From contig CM022678.1 in NCBI GenBank assembly GCA_012295275.1, positions 9,305,475 to 9,369,474 of the forward strand: a DNA stretch of 64,000 nucleotides, in the 5' to 3' direction. Below the pieces are notes generated by a model. That model had not been told where the DNA came from and did not search any database. It was given only the letters and a program-made list of their open reading frames with translations. Of this stretch, positions 35,894 to 46,347 are shown one piece after another (the first letter of the stretch is position 1; every line of letters begins with the position of its first letter). The stretch comes from Chrysomallon squamiferum. Taxonomy: Eukaryota > Mollusca > Gastropoda > Neomphalida > Peltospiridae. A program made the translations under genes and the position numbers.

Positions 35894-36236
35894 GTAAGTA
35901 AATTTCTATTCTGCTTTTATTTAGAATTTCACTTAAAGATGTAATTTGTTATTTTAAATTAATGATATCACAATTTATGTCATTGAAATCTTTCAATATG
36001 GTAAACAATACTTATGTGAAAAAAGACTATTTATTCAGTTAGCATAGTTTCTTTGTTTTGGACAGGGTGTATTCTTTTAGTTTTTATTAAATAGAGTAAA
36101 AATTCTTCTTTTTCCACTTTTATGTTTAACTTATTATACTAGACAATCTTCACTCATTTTAGTTTATTACGAAAAGAGATCGGGGCCTGATGTTTTACTA
36201 TTTAAAAAGTCATTTTGTAGATACAAATGTTAAAAA

Positions 36237-36284
<48 letters not shown>

Positions 36285-36447
36285 TATATATATATATATC
36301 TCATGGCATATGCTTAGTCTTTCAGGGATTTTATGTTTCCTGTTTATGAAATGATGTCAAAACTAATAAAATGTCTGCTTATTATTTTATTAATATACTT
36401 TATTATTTTCAGAGTAATGTCACTTCAGTGTTTTTACATTACCTTTT

Positions 36448-36478
<31 letters not shown>

Positions 36479-36505
36479 ACGGTTTATTTTTGGTATTTTA
36501 AATAG

Positions 36506-36629
36506 ACTAAGTTCCTTCAAGATGGACAAATTAACTCTAGAGCAGAGAAAAGAGACTCAAGAAAGGTCTTGGGACATTGCTGAAAAGAATGGCGACCAAG
36601 AACTACATGGCTTAAAGAGTGATGTTGAG
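36506..36629 (+). CDS. Unidentified coiled-coil-type gene, exon 5 (phase conflict)
   Basis: Acceptor TTTTAAATAG; donor GAG|GTGTGT. At 124 nt it cannot carry one frame from the phase 0 end of exon 4 to the phase 0 start of exon 6. The frame continuing exon 4 reads TKFLQDGQINSRAEKRDSRK, then a stop. The frame leading to exon 6 reads KMDKLTLEQRKETQERSWDI then AEKNGDQELHGLKSDVE. A one-base insertion or a wrong acceptor would explain this. The Glu/Lys/Gln composition suggests a coiled coil. This exon lies outside the inverted duplication and has no copy on the right. Confidence 0.5.
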
Positions 36630-37035
36630 GTGTGTGTGAAATCAGTTCATAAAGAAAAACATATCTACATTAATTTTGTTGAAGGTGTTTCTGTTATGAA
36701 AAATTCTACTTCAGCTTTAATTATGTGAATCTAATTAATCTTTATTTTAGACATATTTGTTATCTCTTTAGATTATCTTTCAGTAAATAATTTGAATTGA
36801 TAACTGCATCATTAGATCTCATTAGAATACAAAACATAAGATTTAGAAAAGGTTATAGTTCAATTTTTAGTTTTCTATAATTATATTGATTCATGCTGTG
36901 TTAATTTATTGAATTGTTTTATAACAAGGAAAGGTCAGTATTTACTGAATGACATTCAGATCTTTCATCACATATATTTATAGGAACTGAAGAAACCAAT
37001 ATACTAAACAGTGGATTTAAACAGTTTATTTTCAG

Positions 37036-37166
37036 AGGTTAAATCAGCTTGTTAAGGATAAAAATATTCAAGAAATTGTTGATAAATTCAAAGTCAAACT
37101 GACATTTTGGAACAAAGAGCAGCTCAAGTCTCCAGTAGAGTTGAAGTATTTGGTGCTGTCCAGCAG
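37036..37166 (+). CDS. Unidentified coiled-coil-type gene, exon 6
   Basis: Acceptor TTATTTTCAG; donor GTATTT. It encodes RLNQLVKDKNIQEIVDKFKV then KLTFWNKEQLKSPVELKYLV and LSS, ending in phase 2. It is open throughout and continues the SDVE end of exon 5. Heptad-like hydrophobic spacing supports a coiled coil or helical bundle. No later exon was found before the piggyBac-like element at 37741. The rest of the gene may lie beyond the minisatellite or be lost. Confidence 0.6.
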
Positions 37167-37740
37167 GTATTTAAATACATTAGTCATTGTAAACCTTTCC
37201 ATTTTGCTTCAGTTTTTGACAAAATTCTATGCAAAATATTTTCTCTTATACTGAATTAAGCAGCCTACATGAAAATATAATACAATAAGGAATAATCATT
37301 AAGACAACTCATGAAATGACACAGCAATTATAAAAATAACAGATCACACTCTGATTTTAAGTTCTTTTTACTTTTCTCTATCCTTTTACTTTATTTATTT
37401 ATTTATTTATTTATAAATATAAAAAGGAGTAATAATTAATAACCAGAGAATTCTACAAGTAAAAGTCAGGACAAATAAAATGTGTGTTTTTACAGGAGAT
37501 GAGACTCAGTTGTACAGTGACAATGACTTCATTCTCATAAACTGTAGATTACAGTACAGAGAAGAATCTATTTCAGCTATATAATAACAAAAATAAAATG
37601 CAGATGTGTAGAAGGACATACTCTCACATACAGTTCTATTAACAAACAGCTTTTTTAATACAAATATATTTTTACTGTTAAACTAATTATTACATGAAAT
37701 TATATTTGAATGTCTCATATATTTATCTGATATACCTTTT

Positions 37741-39349
37741 CTAAGTCTTGCAGTAGTTACAAAAAACTGTTTTTGACTTTTTGGGAAGGTTCTTAGGATT
37801 TAGTTGTCTTTGTGCTTGTCCAGACACATTACACACCTGCTGTTTGATGTTGCATGGGGGAGTCTGTTTCCAACCTGAAGGTCTGTAATCTTGGAGGTGT
37901 TTGTCTGTGTACTGATTCACTTTCACTGGTAACGGACAGAGATAACTGCCCACAAGTTGATGGCAGAGTTTTTCAACAAACACATGGAATGTAAACACTC
38001 TTTGCCCCTGGGGATTATGCGGCTGATAAGGCCACATGATTACGCTTGCATTATTCACAGCCCATTTAAAAAACTTCATAATAAGATGACGTGGCCAGTT
38101 GTAATGACGTCTGCTCTGATGCAGCTCAGTAAGTTGGTCATTTTTATGCATTGTAACTTTGGACAGCTTTTGGACATCCCACTGGAAGTCTTCTGTGCTC
38201 TTTACTATCATATCTTTGTACATGTACTGGGTGGGGTGGGCTATTAAATGCAGAAGCTACAAAATAAACGGGCTTTTTGTTGCACCAAACAATTGATGCT
38301 ACAATTACATTGAACAATAGTTCAAACTGCCTCATCTGATTTGAGTTTTTGATTTGATCAATTTGTTTTGAAAAAGTTTGTGATTTGTAAGTGCAGTGCC
38401 CACTAGGCAGATTCATCTCTTTTTCGGCAAAAACTCACACAAATATACACCAGTGTAGAGTCTGTCTGTAAACACACAGTAATGCTGGTCATGAAACGGT
38501 TCCAACATATGAACAACAAGGTTTCCAGTCGCACCAAGATTTTTAATGATTTCAGCATCCTTCCTGCGACCTGTATATACTTCTGTATTTGAAATGTTGC
38601 CATTCTCACTGTCACAAATTAGGAAGGTGTTGATACTTTATCAGTTTATGTTTGATATACTGATTTATAGATAGGGAGTTTCTTTTTATCAGAATCATTT
38701 CCTCATCAAGTGACAGATTGCTTCTTGGTGTATAACGCAACCTGAATTTTTCAAACAAGTGATTGAACATGAGCCTTGATTTGTAAATTTTATCAGATTT
38801 GTCTAGCTCTGAGTCAATTTCATTTACACTATGGAGCAAAGACCATATTGCTAAAAATCTATCTCTTGTAAAAATCTGTGAAAATTCAGGTGTGATGGTC
38901 AAGAAATTTTCCTTATCTCACCAAAATTGTTCTTAGCGGTCCTTGTGAATAAACATTTCCATTGCTACTTGACAGCCAAAAAATGTTTTTATCTCTGTTA
39001 GTGAACTAAACTATTTTGCATACTGATGTGAGGGATTTTGCTTCTCCAACAACAAAGAGCTGCCACAAATCATCATTTCAGAATAACGTCAAAAAGTCAG
39101 CAGGGCTGCTGTCATTATTGATTCCAACACTTCATTCTCATCCTCAGAATCTGACATTATCATTCATAATGACTGCTTGGTTGTCACTTTCTTACCACTC
39201 ATGTTTATGGCAAAAAATACTCCAAGAACTGCAATCGTTTGCCAAAAATTCATTGAAGCTTCCTGCTGGAAGTATGACTGAGTATACAAGCGGGTGTACT
39301 ATATATACTATATGCTCAGCCAGAAAACTGACCTGACGGCTTCAAAGGG
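37741..39349 (-). mobile_element. Degenerate piggyBac-like DNA transposon
   Basis: In minus orientation, several frames together give a piggyBac-type (DDE_Tnp_1_7) transposase: LTEIKTFFGCQVAMEMF, TPEFSQIFTRDRFLAIWSLL, FRLRYTPRSNLSLDEEMILI, HDQHYCVFTDRLYTGVYLC and the later GQRVFTFHVFVEKLCHQL. The SLDE and FTDR motifs hold positions expected for catalytic acidic residues. A Cys-containing C-terminal tail is present (CNIKQQVCNVSG, VFCNYCKT). Frameshifts and stops break it, so it is inactive. Its 5' end reads CCCTTTGAAGCCGTCAGG directly next to TTAA (39350-39353), as piggyBac termini do. A matching GGG-TTAA at the other end near 37600-37740 was not found. Confidence 0.8.
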
Positions 39350-39606
39350 TTAATATATTTAACCTCTCAAGTTCAAATACATCATCAGCGATTATATCAC
39401 TATATCCCTTTTCTTCCATAATAATAAAATCATCATCATCAGCTGTTGAAGTCACCAGTAAGACAGATTGTGTTATTCTTATTCACAAATGACAACTATT
39501 CATTTTTAAGCTGGTCCAAAGCATCAGATGATGAATAAAATGAATACAAAACCAATTAAAATATTATCATCTGTGTGTAAAACCCTGCCTTCTGTGTCCA
39601 GCCACA
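39350..39606 (-). mobile_element. LINE endonuclease fragment
   Basis: Minus strand: WLDTEGRVLHTDDNILIGFV, then SSSDALDQLKNE, NNTICLTGDFNS and DDDDFIIMEEKGYSD. GDFN is the conserved apurinic-type endonuclease motif of non-LTR elements, and the upstream spacing fits. One or two stops and shifts. The piggyBac-like element starts exactly at the TTAA in this fragment, so it may have inserted into the LINE. The LINE continuation on the far side was not recognised. Confidence 0.65.
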
Positions 39607-42500
39607 TAAAACATTTACACTGTGATTTGATAATATTTGTATGTTTTAGTAGATAATTTATAAAACATTTACACTGTGATTTGATAATGTTTGTATGTTT
39701 TAGTAGATAATTTATAAAACATTTACACTGTGATTTGATAATTTGTATGTTTTAGTAGATAATTTATAAAACATTTACACTGTGATTTGATAATGTTTGT
39801 ATGTTTTAGTAGATAATTTATAAAACATTTACACTGATTTGATAATGTTTGTATGTTTTAGTAGATAATTTATAAAACATTTACACTGTGATTTGATAAT
39901 GTTTGTATGTTTTAGTAGATAATTTATAAAACATTTACACTGTGATTTGATATTTGTATGTTTTAGTAGATAATTTATAAAACATTTACACTGTGATTTG
40001 ATATTTGTATGTTTTAGTAGATAATTTATAAAACATTTACACTGTGATTCTATAATATTTGTATGTTTTAGTAGATAATTTATAAAACATTTACACTGTG
40101 ATTTGATAATGTTTGTATGTTTTAGTAGATAATTTATAAAACATTTACACTGTGATTTGATAATGTTTGTATGTTTTAGTAGATAATTTATAAAACATTT
40201 ACACTGTGATTTGATAATGTTTGTATGTTTTAGTAGATAATTTATAAAACATTTACACTGTGATTTGATAATGTTTGTATGTTTTAGTAGATAATTTATA
40301 AAACATTTACACTGTGATTTGATAATGTTTGTATGTTTTAGTAGATAATTTATAAAACATTTACACTGTGATTCAATAATGTTTGTATGTTTTAGTAGAT
40401 AATTTATAAAACATTTACACTGTGATTCTATAATGTTTGTATGTTTTAGTAGATAATTTATAAAACATTTACACTGTGATTCGATAATGTTTGTATGTTT
40501 TAGTAGATAATTTATAAAACATTTACACTGTGATTCGATAATGTTTGTATGTTTTAGTAGATAATTTATAAAACATTTACACTGTGATTCGATAATGTTT
40601 GTATGTTTTAGTAGATAATTTATAAAACATTTACACTGTGATTCGATAATGTTTGTATGTTTTAGTAGATAATTTATAAAACATTTACACTGTGATTCGA
40701 TAATGTTTGTATGTTTTAGTAGATAATTTATAAAACATTTACACTGTGATTCGATAATGTTTGTATGTTTTAGTAGATAATTTATAAAACATTTACACTG
40801 TGATTTGATAATGTTTGTATGTTTTAGTAGATAATTTATAAAACATTTACACTGATTTGATAATGTTTGTGTGTTTTAGTAGATAATTTATAAAACATTT
40901 ACACTGTGATTCAATAATGTTTGTATGTTTTAGTAGATAATTTATAAAACATTTACACTGTGATTTGATATTTGTATGTTTTAGTAGATAATTTATAAAA
41001 CATTTACACTGTGATTTGATAATGTTTGTATGTTTTAGTAGATAATTTATAAAATATTTACACTGATTTGATAATGTTTGTATGTTTTAGTAGATAATTT
41101 ATAAAACATTTACACTGTGATTCAATAATGTTTGTATGTTTTAGTAGATAATTTATAAAACATTTACACTGTGATTTGATATTTGTATGTTTTAGTAGAT
41201 AATTTATAAAACATTTACACTGTGATTCGATAATGTTTGTATGTTTTAGTAGATAATTTATAAAACATTTACACTGTGATTCGATAATGTTTGTATGTTT
41301 TAGTAGATAATTTATAAAACATTTACACTGTGATTCTATAATATTTGTATGTTTTAGTAGATAATTTATAAAACATTTACACTGTGATTTGATAATATTT
41401 GTATGTTTTAGTAGATAATTTATAAAACATTTACACTGTGATTTGATAACATTTGTATGTTTTAGTAGATAATTTATAAAACATTTACACTGTGATTTGA
41501 TAACATTTGTATGTTTTAGTAGATAATTTATAAAACATTTACACTGTGATTTGATAATATTTGTATGTTTTAGTAGATAATTTATAAAACATTTACACTG
41601 TGATTTGATAATATTTGTATATTTTAGTAGATAATTTATAAAACATTTACACTGTGATTTGATAATGTTTGTATGTTTTAGTAGATAATTTATAAAACAT
41701 TTACACTGTGATTCAATAATGTTTGTATATTTTAGTAGATAATTTATAAAACATTTACACTGTGATTCAATAATGTTTGTATGTTTTAGTAGATAATTTA
41801 TAAAACATTTACACTGTGATTTGATAATGTTTGTGTGTTTTAGTAGATAATTTATAAAACATTTACACTGTGATTTGATAATGTTTGTGTGTTTTAGTAG
41901 ATAATTTATAAAACATTTACACTGTGATTCAATAATGTTTGTATGTTTTAGTAGATAATTTATAAAACATTTACACTGATTTGATAACATTTGTATGTTT
42001 TAGTAGATAATTTATAAAACATTTACACTGTGATTTGATAATGTTTATATGTTTTAGTAGATAATTTATAAAACATTTACACTGTGATTTGATAATATTT
42101 GTATGTTTTAGTAGATAATTTATAAAACATTTACACTGATTTGATAATGTTTGTATGTTTTAGTAGATAATTTATAAAACATTTACACTGTGATTTGATA
42201 ATGTTTGTATGTTTTAGTAGATAATTTATAAAACATTTACACTGTGATTTGATAATATTTGTATGTTTTAGTAGATAATTTATAAAACATTTACACTGTG
42301 ATTTGATAATATTTGTATGTTTTAGTAGATAATTTATAAAAGATTTACACTATGATTCAATAATGTTTGTATGTTTTAGTAGATAATTTATAAAACATTT
42401 ACACTGTGATTTGATAATATTTGTATGTTTTAGTAGATAATTTATAAAACATTTACACTGTGATTCTATAATGTATATTTGTTTTAGTAGATAATGTTTT
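39607..42500 (-). repeat. 54-bp minisatellite, about 53 copies (2.9 kb)
   Basis: Units contain ataaaacatttacactgtga, then tttgataatgtttgtatgtt, then ttagtagataattt. The common period is 54 bp (18 codons). Some units lose 2-5 bases (gatttgatatttg or cactgattt). Variation is concentrated at gatt(t/c)(g/a/t)ataa(t/c)(g/a). Because 54 is divisible by three, one minus frame is open for 310 codons (41990-41058) as repeats of SQCKCFINYLLKHTNIIK. It has no start context, no flanking exon and loses phase outside, so it is not called a gene. Confidence 0.95.
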
Positions 42501-42619
42501 ATATATACACCTATACACCCAGATTTACACTGAGATAAAGAAACACTGTTTTTAGCATATACTTTATAATAAAGAATACTAATGTGTCATAATTAGTGAT
42601 GTTTCAAGAAATGGTTTCG

Positions 42620-43905
42620 TAGCTTACTTACCAAACCTCACACATTAATCTCTGTTATTTTTAAAACTTAAGGGCTTATTTCTTTATGATTTTTGTTTGG
42701 GGTATTTTTACAAATGAGAGAGTTTACTGACATTTACTCAACACTGTTTTTGCTTTGTAAGACTTGTCCTTGCTTGTTGTATTGCACTGACTCAATTGGT
42801 TTGTCTCGGTGAGAAGTTGGCTTGTGTTGCTGTGGTCTATATTTTTGTTTCAGTTGGCTGAGTTGCTTTGTTTGTGTTACTGGCTTCTGTCCCATCCTCT
42901 CATAGTCTAAACAGCCTGCCCTCCATATACAATTTATCACCATTTAAAGTCGCTCTTTTCCTTTGCCTTTTTGCTGATTTGTAATCTGGATGCAGTACTT
43001 TCCTCCTGTCATTAATTTCTTTCTGGAATTTTCATTAACACTGTATTGCTTGTTTATCAGCTTGTTTTGGGTAAAGCTGTTCTCACTATTTCTCTGTCTT
43101 TATATAAAATGAATTTTGCAACAAATAGTCCTTGTATATCCATGAAACTTCCTCCCCATTCAGTGAACTCTGTGAAAATCAGTATTATTTTCTACTTTCA
43201 TTTAACTTTTTATAAACCTTTTCAACTCCTCATCTGTGTCTTTCTCTGGTATCCCACTAAAGTTTAAATTGTCATGCATGAAGTGAGTTTGTAGGTCATA
43301 GTGTTTTTCTCTTAAGTGTCCAAACTCAGTTTTTAATTGACATATTTGTGGTTCACATACTGTTATTATTATCTCTCAGTTCACAGTTAGAACTGTTCAT
43401 ATCTGATTTCAAATTTCTGAGATCTTTTTTGTTACTTTCAAACTGTTTGTTATTGTAATTCATACCCATTTCCATATTCTGCACTTTTTTCTTCATATTC
43501 ATCATTTTACCACTAATGTCTTGTACAGTTATATCCATACTATACAGTTGTTTCTTGATCATGTCCAATTTTTCCAGTTTATCACATTATATGTAACTTT
43601 CTAGTCAAAGTATCTGATTTTCTACTGACATCTTCATTGTGCACAACTGCTGAAATTAAACAGAATACTGACTGTGAGATCCATAGTGCTGTCCATGTTG
43701 TCCATATTGTGACTGTGAGACTGTTGAATTGGTGTTGACTGATAAAATGGTGCAGATGAACATCCAAGCTCACAGTTTGTGTATTTGACATCCTCAGTAT
43801 GCAACTTCTTGACCAGCTTAGCTACTGCTTACCCTTATTTTCTGTTCTCTTCTCCACTTACATTTTTACTCTTATTTATTTGCTTTTTACTTTTTTATTT
43901 TCATG
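42620..43905 (-). mobile_element. LINE 5' portion (ORF1 and start of endonuclease), third copy
   Basis: Homologous to 31180-32482 and to 61870-63050. The coiled-coil segment is intact over 72 codons (43568-43353, with MEMGMNYNNKQFESNKKDL). The ORF1 start codon is lost (MEDVKY becomes TEDVKY). It differs from the other copies at its 3' end: after the frame reaches EINV-GL, it continues GTAAGTAAGC and reads VSKLRNHFLKHH, which looks like genuine endonuclease sequence. The other two copies jump at this point to post-endonuclease sequence. Confidence 0.8.
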
Positions 43906-43940
43906 TTGCATACTCATGTGTCTTTAGCAATAATTTACAC

Positions 43941-44871
43941 TTAAAAAACCCAGATAAAATAAGATTTAAAACCAATAAAATTATATATTTTCAAAGCGAT
44001 ATGAGAAATACAACTTTCATTTCCATGCATGTGCAATGCTAAATTATTTTGATTATCTGTTATGTCAGTACCAGTACCATTGTCCAGTGACAACAAATTC
44101 CCTGTATCAGTAGATGCCCACATTACTGCTGCTAAAAGAACTTTATCTCTGTTCTCATCATTTAAACCATCAAGTTTCAGTTTTGATATTTCTTTTATAA
44201 TGTTCATCATGTCAGCCAAAACACAGGCAATGTTCATGTTACCGTAACAAAGAGAAATACATAACAAGTGTGAACACAGAGTCACTTATTTCTCCTCTTT
44301 ATACTGTAACAGTTCTTTTAATATTATAGCACTGTCTTTTTTGAACATGCAGCTGCACAGAATGTATCAAATGTTGGAATAACACCTGATGTTAAATTCA
44401 TTTTCCAAAGTCTTGACAATGTTCTTAGTCCATTCACAGTACACTCACTTGCAACAGACAATCAATTTATAACACTTCGATGAACTTTCAAATACAGTGT
44501 GTAACTAGAGTGAACCTTTGAATCATTGTCAAGAAGAAATGAAATATTACTGAATATTTCACTAGCAGTGTTTACATGTACAAATGATATATAGAAATTT
44601 AGCTTACATTGTCTCTGATGCAATATTTGAGACAACTTACCATAAAAGTCTGTTTTCTCCATGCGATATTTTTGAAACTCTTCACCTTTCAGTGATGGAT
44701 ATGAAATAATTTTTCTGAAACTACTTGATGCCAGCAAGTCTGTAAATTTGCGAGCAAGAACATTGTGACTTTTGTTAGAATTGCAGGCACCACAACAGAT
44801 TCTAACAACGTGGAAGCAGGACACACTTCTAGCAACTCAGCTGTTTTCTTTGCAAAGTTTGCTATAAACAT
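43941..44871 (-). pseudogene. Probable C-terminal part of an nSTAND3-like gene
   Basis: Minus frames contain NFAKKTAELLEVCPASTLLE, then (shifted) NVLARKFTDLLASSSFRKII, SYPSLKGEEFQKYRMEKTDF with a GTAAGT donor, and further on LCISLCYGNMNIACVLADMM. The FTDLL-SSSF-KI-S-PS pattern resembles the region after the NTPase domain in molluscan nSTAND3 proteins as I remember it. The last piece resembles an ankyrin-like helix pair. Strand and order fit a continuation of the NTPase fragment at 45240-45650. Frames are broken by shifts near 44780 and elsewhere. The identity is inferred. Confidence 0.4.
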
Positions 44872-45239
44872 TAGAGAAAAAAGTCAAACACTAACTGATG
44901 AATAAATGTGTGTTTATTGTCACACTACTTCAAATAGGTACTCACTTTACATCAGCTGTTTTGTTTATATGTTTGAGTCCAGTGTTTTCTACACTCAGTC
45001 TCACTCAAGCAGTCTTATTAATTTCATTATGTCACTGTCAGTGTTATCTTCAAAAGGGTCCAGTAAATCAGTGCTGAAACTGCCTTGTTGGAACAAGATC
45101 AGCAGTAGAACTAGGTAATTGATCTCTGAAGATTTATAATTTTTTCAGTTTTCCAGCTGATATGTGACACATTCTACAGTTAACATAATACACACACACC
45201 TGAGGAAATCCAAACTGTAGACGAACTGTCAGTGACAGT

Positions 45240-45650
45240 CTATTTAAAAATTTTATTATTTGTAACATCTTTTTGTCCAAGACATTTGTTTAGAATTTCT
45301 TTCTTTTCATCATAATCCAGACAACTGTCATTACTCTGCAGATCAAGAACATGATTCTCATTAAACAGACCAAATTCCTTCAAATTAATTTCACTTTCTG
45401 AAAATATTTATTTTCTTAAAGAAATAATACATTTCAAAGAACCATCCTGATCAAGATTTGTTATCTTTGGAAATTTCAGTTTCCATGAGTCTGTAAAAAC
45501 TGAAACAAGATTAGTCTTACCAAATATATCATCAATGAGAACAACACATTTCTTATTTCTAGAGAGAGAAACAGCTGTAACAGTCTCTGCAGAATAGACA
45601 GCTGTGATGTTGGCTGAGGAATAAACAGCTGTGGTTTTGTGTGATGAATA
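45240..45650 (-). pseudogene. nSTAND3-like NTPase fragment, P-loop missing, in-frame stop
   Basis: The frame reads SLSRNKKCVVLIDDIFGKTN (Walker B-like VVLIDD), then DSWKLKFPKITNLDQDG, SLKCIISLRK, TAA, IFSESEINLKEFGLFNEN and HVLDLQSNDSCLDYDEKKEI, ending at TAG. The order hhhhDDxFGK, then W, then h-h-S-R, then DL-S---L---EK matches the nSTAND3 (STAND-type NTPase) domain common in molluscs. These proteins are thought to act as oligomerising immune or cell-death switches. The upstream P-loop (GxxGxGKT) is absent. Where it should be, a 27-bp repeat encoding TAVYSS lies (45590-45750), with TAA in three units. As written it is not functional. Confidence 0.65.
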
Positions 45651-45755
45651 AATAGCTGTGCTGTTTTATGAGGGATAAACAGTTGTGCTGTTTTATGAGG
45701 AATAAACAGCTGTGATGTTTTATTAGGAATAAACAGCTGTGATGTCTGAGGAAGA
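45590..45755 (-). repeat. 27-bp tandem repeat joined to the NTPase fragment
   Basis: About 6 units of cagctgtttattcctcataa type (minus strand), encoding ITAVYSS-N when open. Three units carry TAA. It is in frame with the downstream VVLIDD motif. Confidence 0.85.
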
Positions 45756-45937
45756 AACAACGCTGATATTAGAAGAAATTTCTGAATTCTCTTTTTTTTC
45801 ACCCATAGGAAAATAATATAATGATCTTTAATATAGATGAAAGAAACAAAATGTGTTATTTAACTCATTTAATTCACTGTTAGCAGGGTCAGATGTATAG
45901 TTAAAGGAACATTCAAATAATAAAAGAAGAAACCCAC

Positions 45938-46347
45938 TGCTGTCACTAAATGGTTTACTCTTTCTTATTAACAAGTGATATTTCATTTACACCTACCCAC
46001 AGACAGTACATACTATTTCATACATCAGTTGATGAGCACTGCTGTCACTTAATGGTTTACTCTTTCTTATTAACAAGTGATATTTCATTTACACCTACCC
46101 ACAGACAGTACATACTATTTCATACATCAGTTGATGAGCACTGCTGTCACTTAAGGGTTTCTCTTTCTTATTAACAAGTGATATTTCATTTACACCTACC
46201 CACAGACTGTACATACTATTTCATACATCAGTTGATGAGCACTGCTGTCACTTAATGGTTTACTCTTTCTTATTAACAAGTGATATTTCATTTACACCTA
46301 CCCACAGACAGTACATACTATTTCATACATCAGTTGATGAGCACTGC
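45938..46347 (+). repeat. 101-bp tandem repeat, 4 copies
   Basis: Units begin ctgctgtcacttaatggttt and end atcagttgatgagca. They are nearly identical (one taagg deletion, one cagactgt variant), so the duplication is recent. Confidence 0.98.

Larger units (their letters stand above)
30069..36370 (+). repeat. Left arm of a 6.3-kb inverted duplication
   Basis: The segment is the reverse complement of 57693-64000 with a few percent difference plus indels. Shared landmarks in inverse order: LINE RT, LINE ORF1, the (CA)n near 32800, exons 1-4 of the coiled-coil gene, the 67-bp tandem repeat, and the CA/AT run at 36239-36298. Homology ends sharply after tgtcaaaactaataaa at about 36370. The left limit given is only the counterpart of the window's last base; the arm may extend further. 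Confidence 0.95.

Noticed and set aside
37957-39336. Plus-strand frames opposite the transposase
   Set aside because: Antisense to the piggyBac-like transposase, whose minus-strand frames hold recognisable motifs.
41058-41990. 310-codon SQCKCFINYLLKHTNIIK repeat frame as a gene
   Set aside because: A by-product of a 54-bp unit without stops; neighbouring units of the same array lose the frame.
39607-42500. Centromeric satellite
   Set aside because: Only 2.9 kb, a 54-bp unit, flanked by transposons and genes; no evidence of centromere function.
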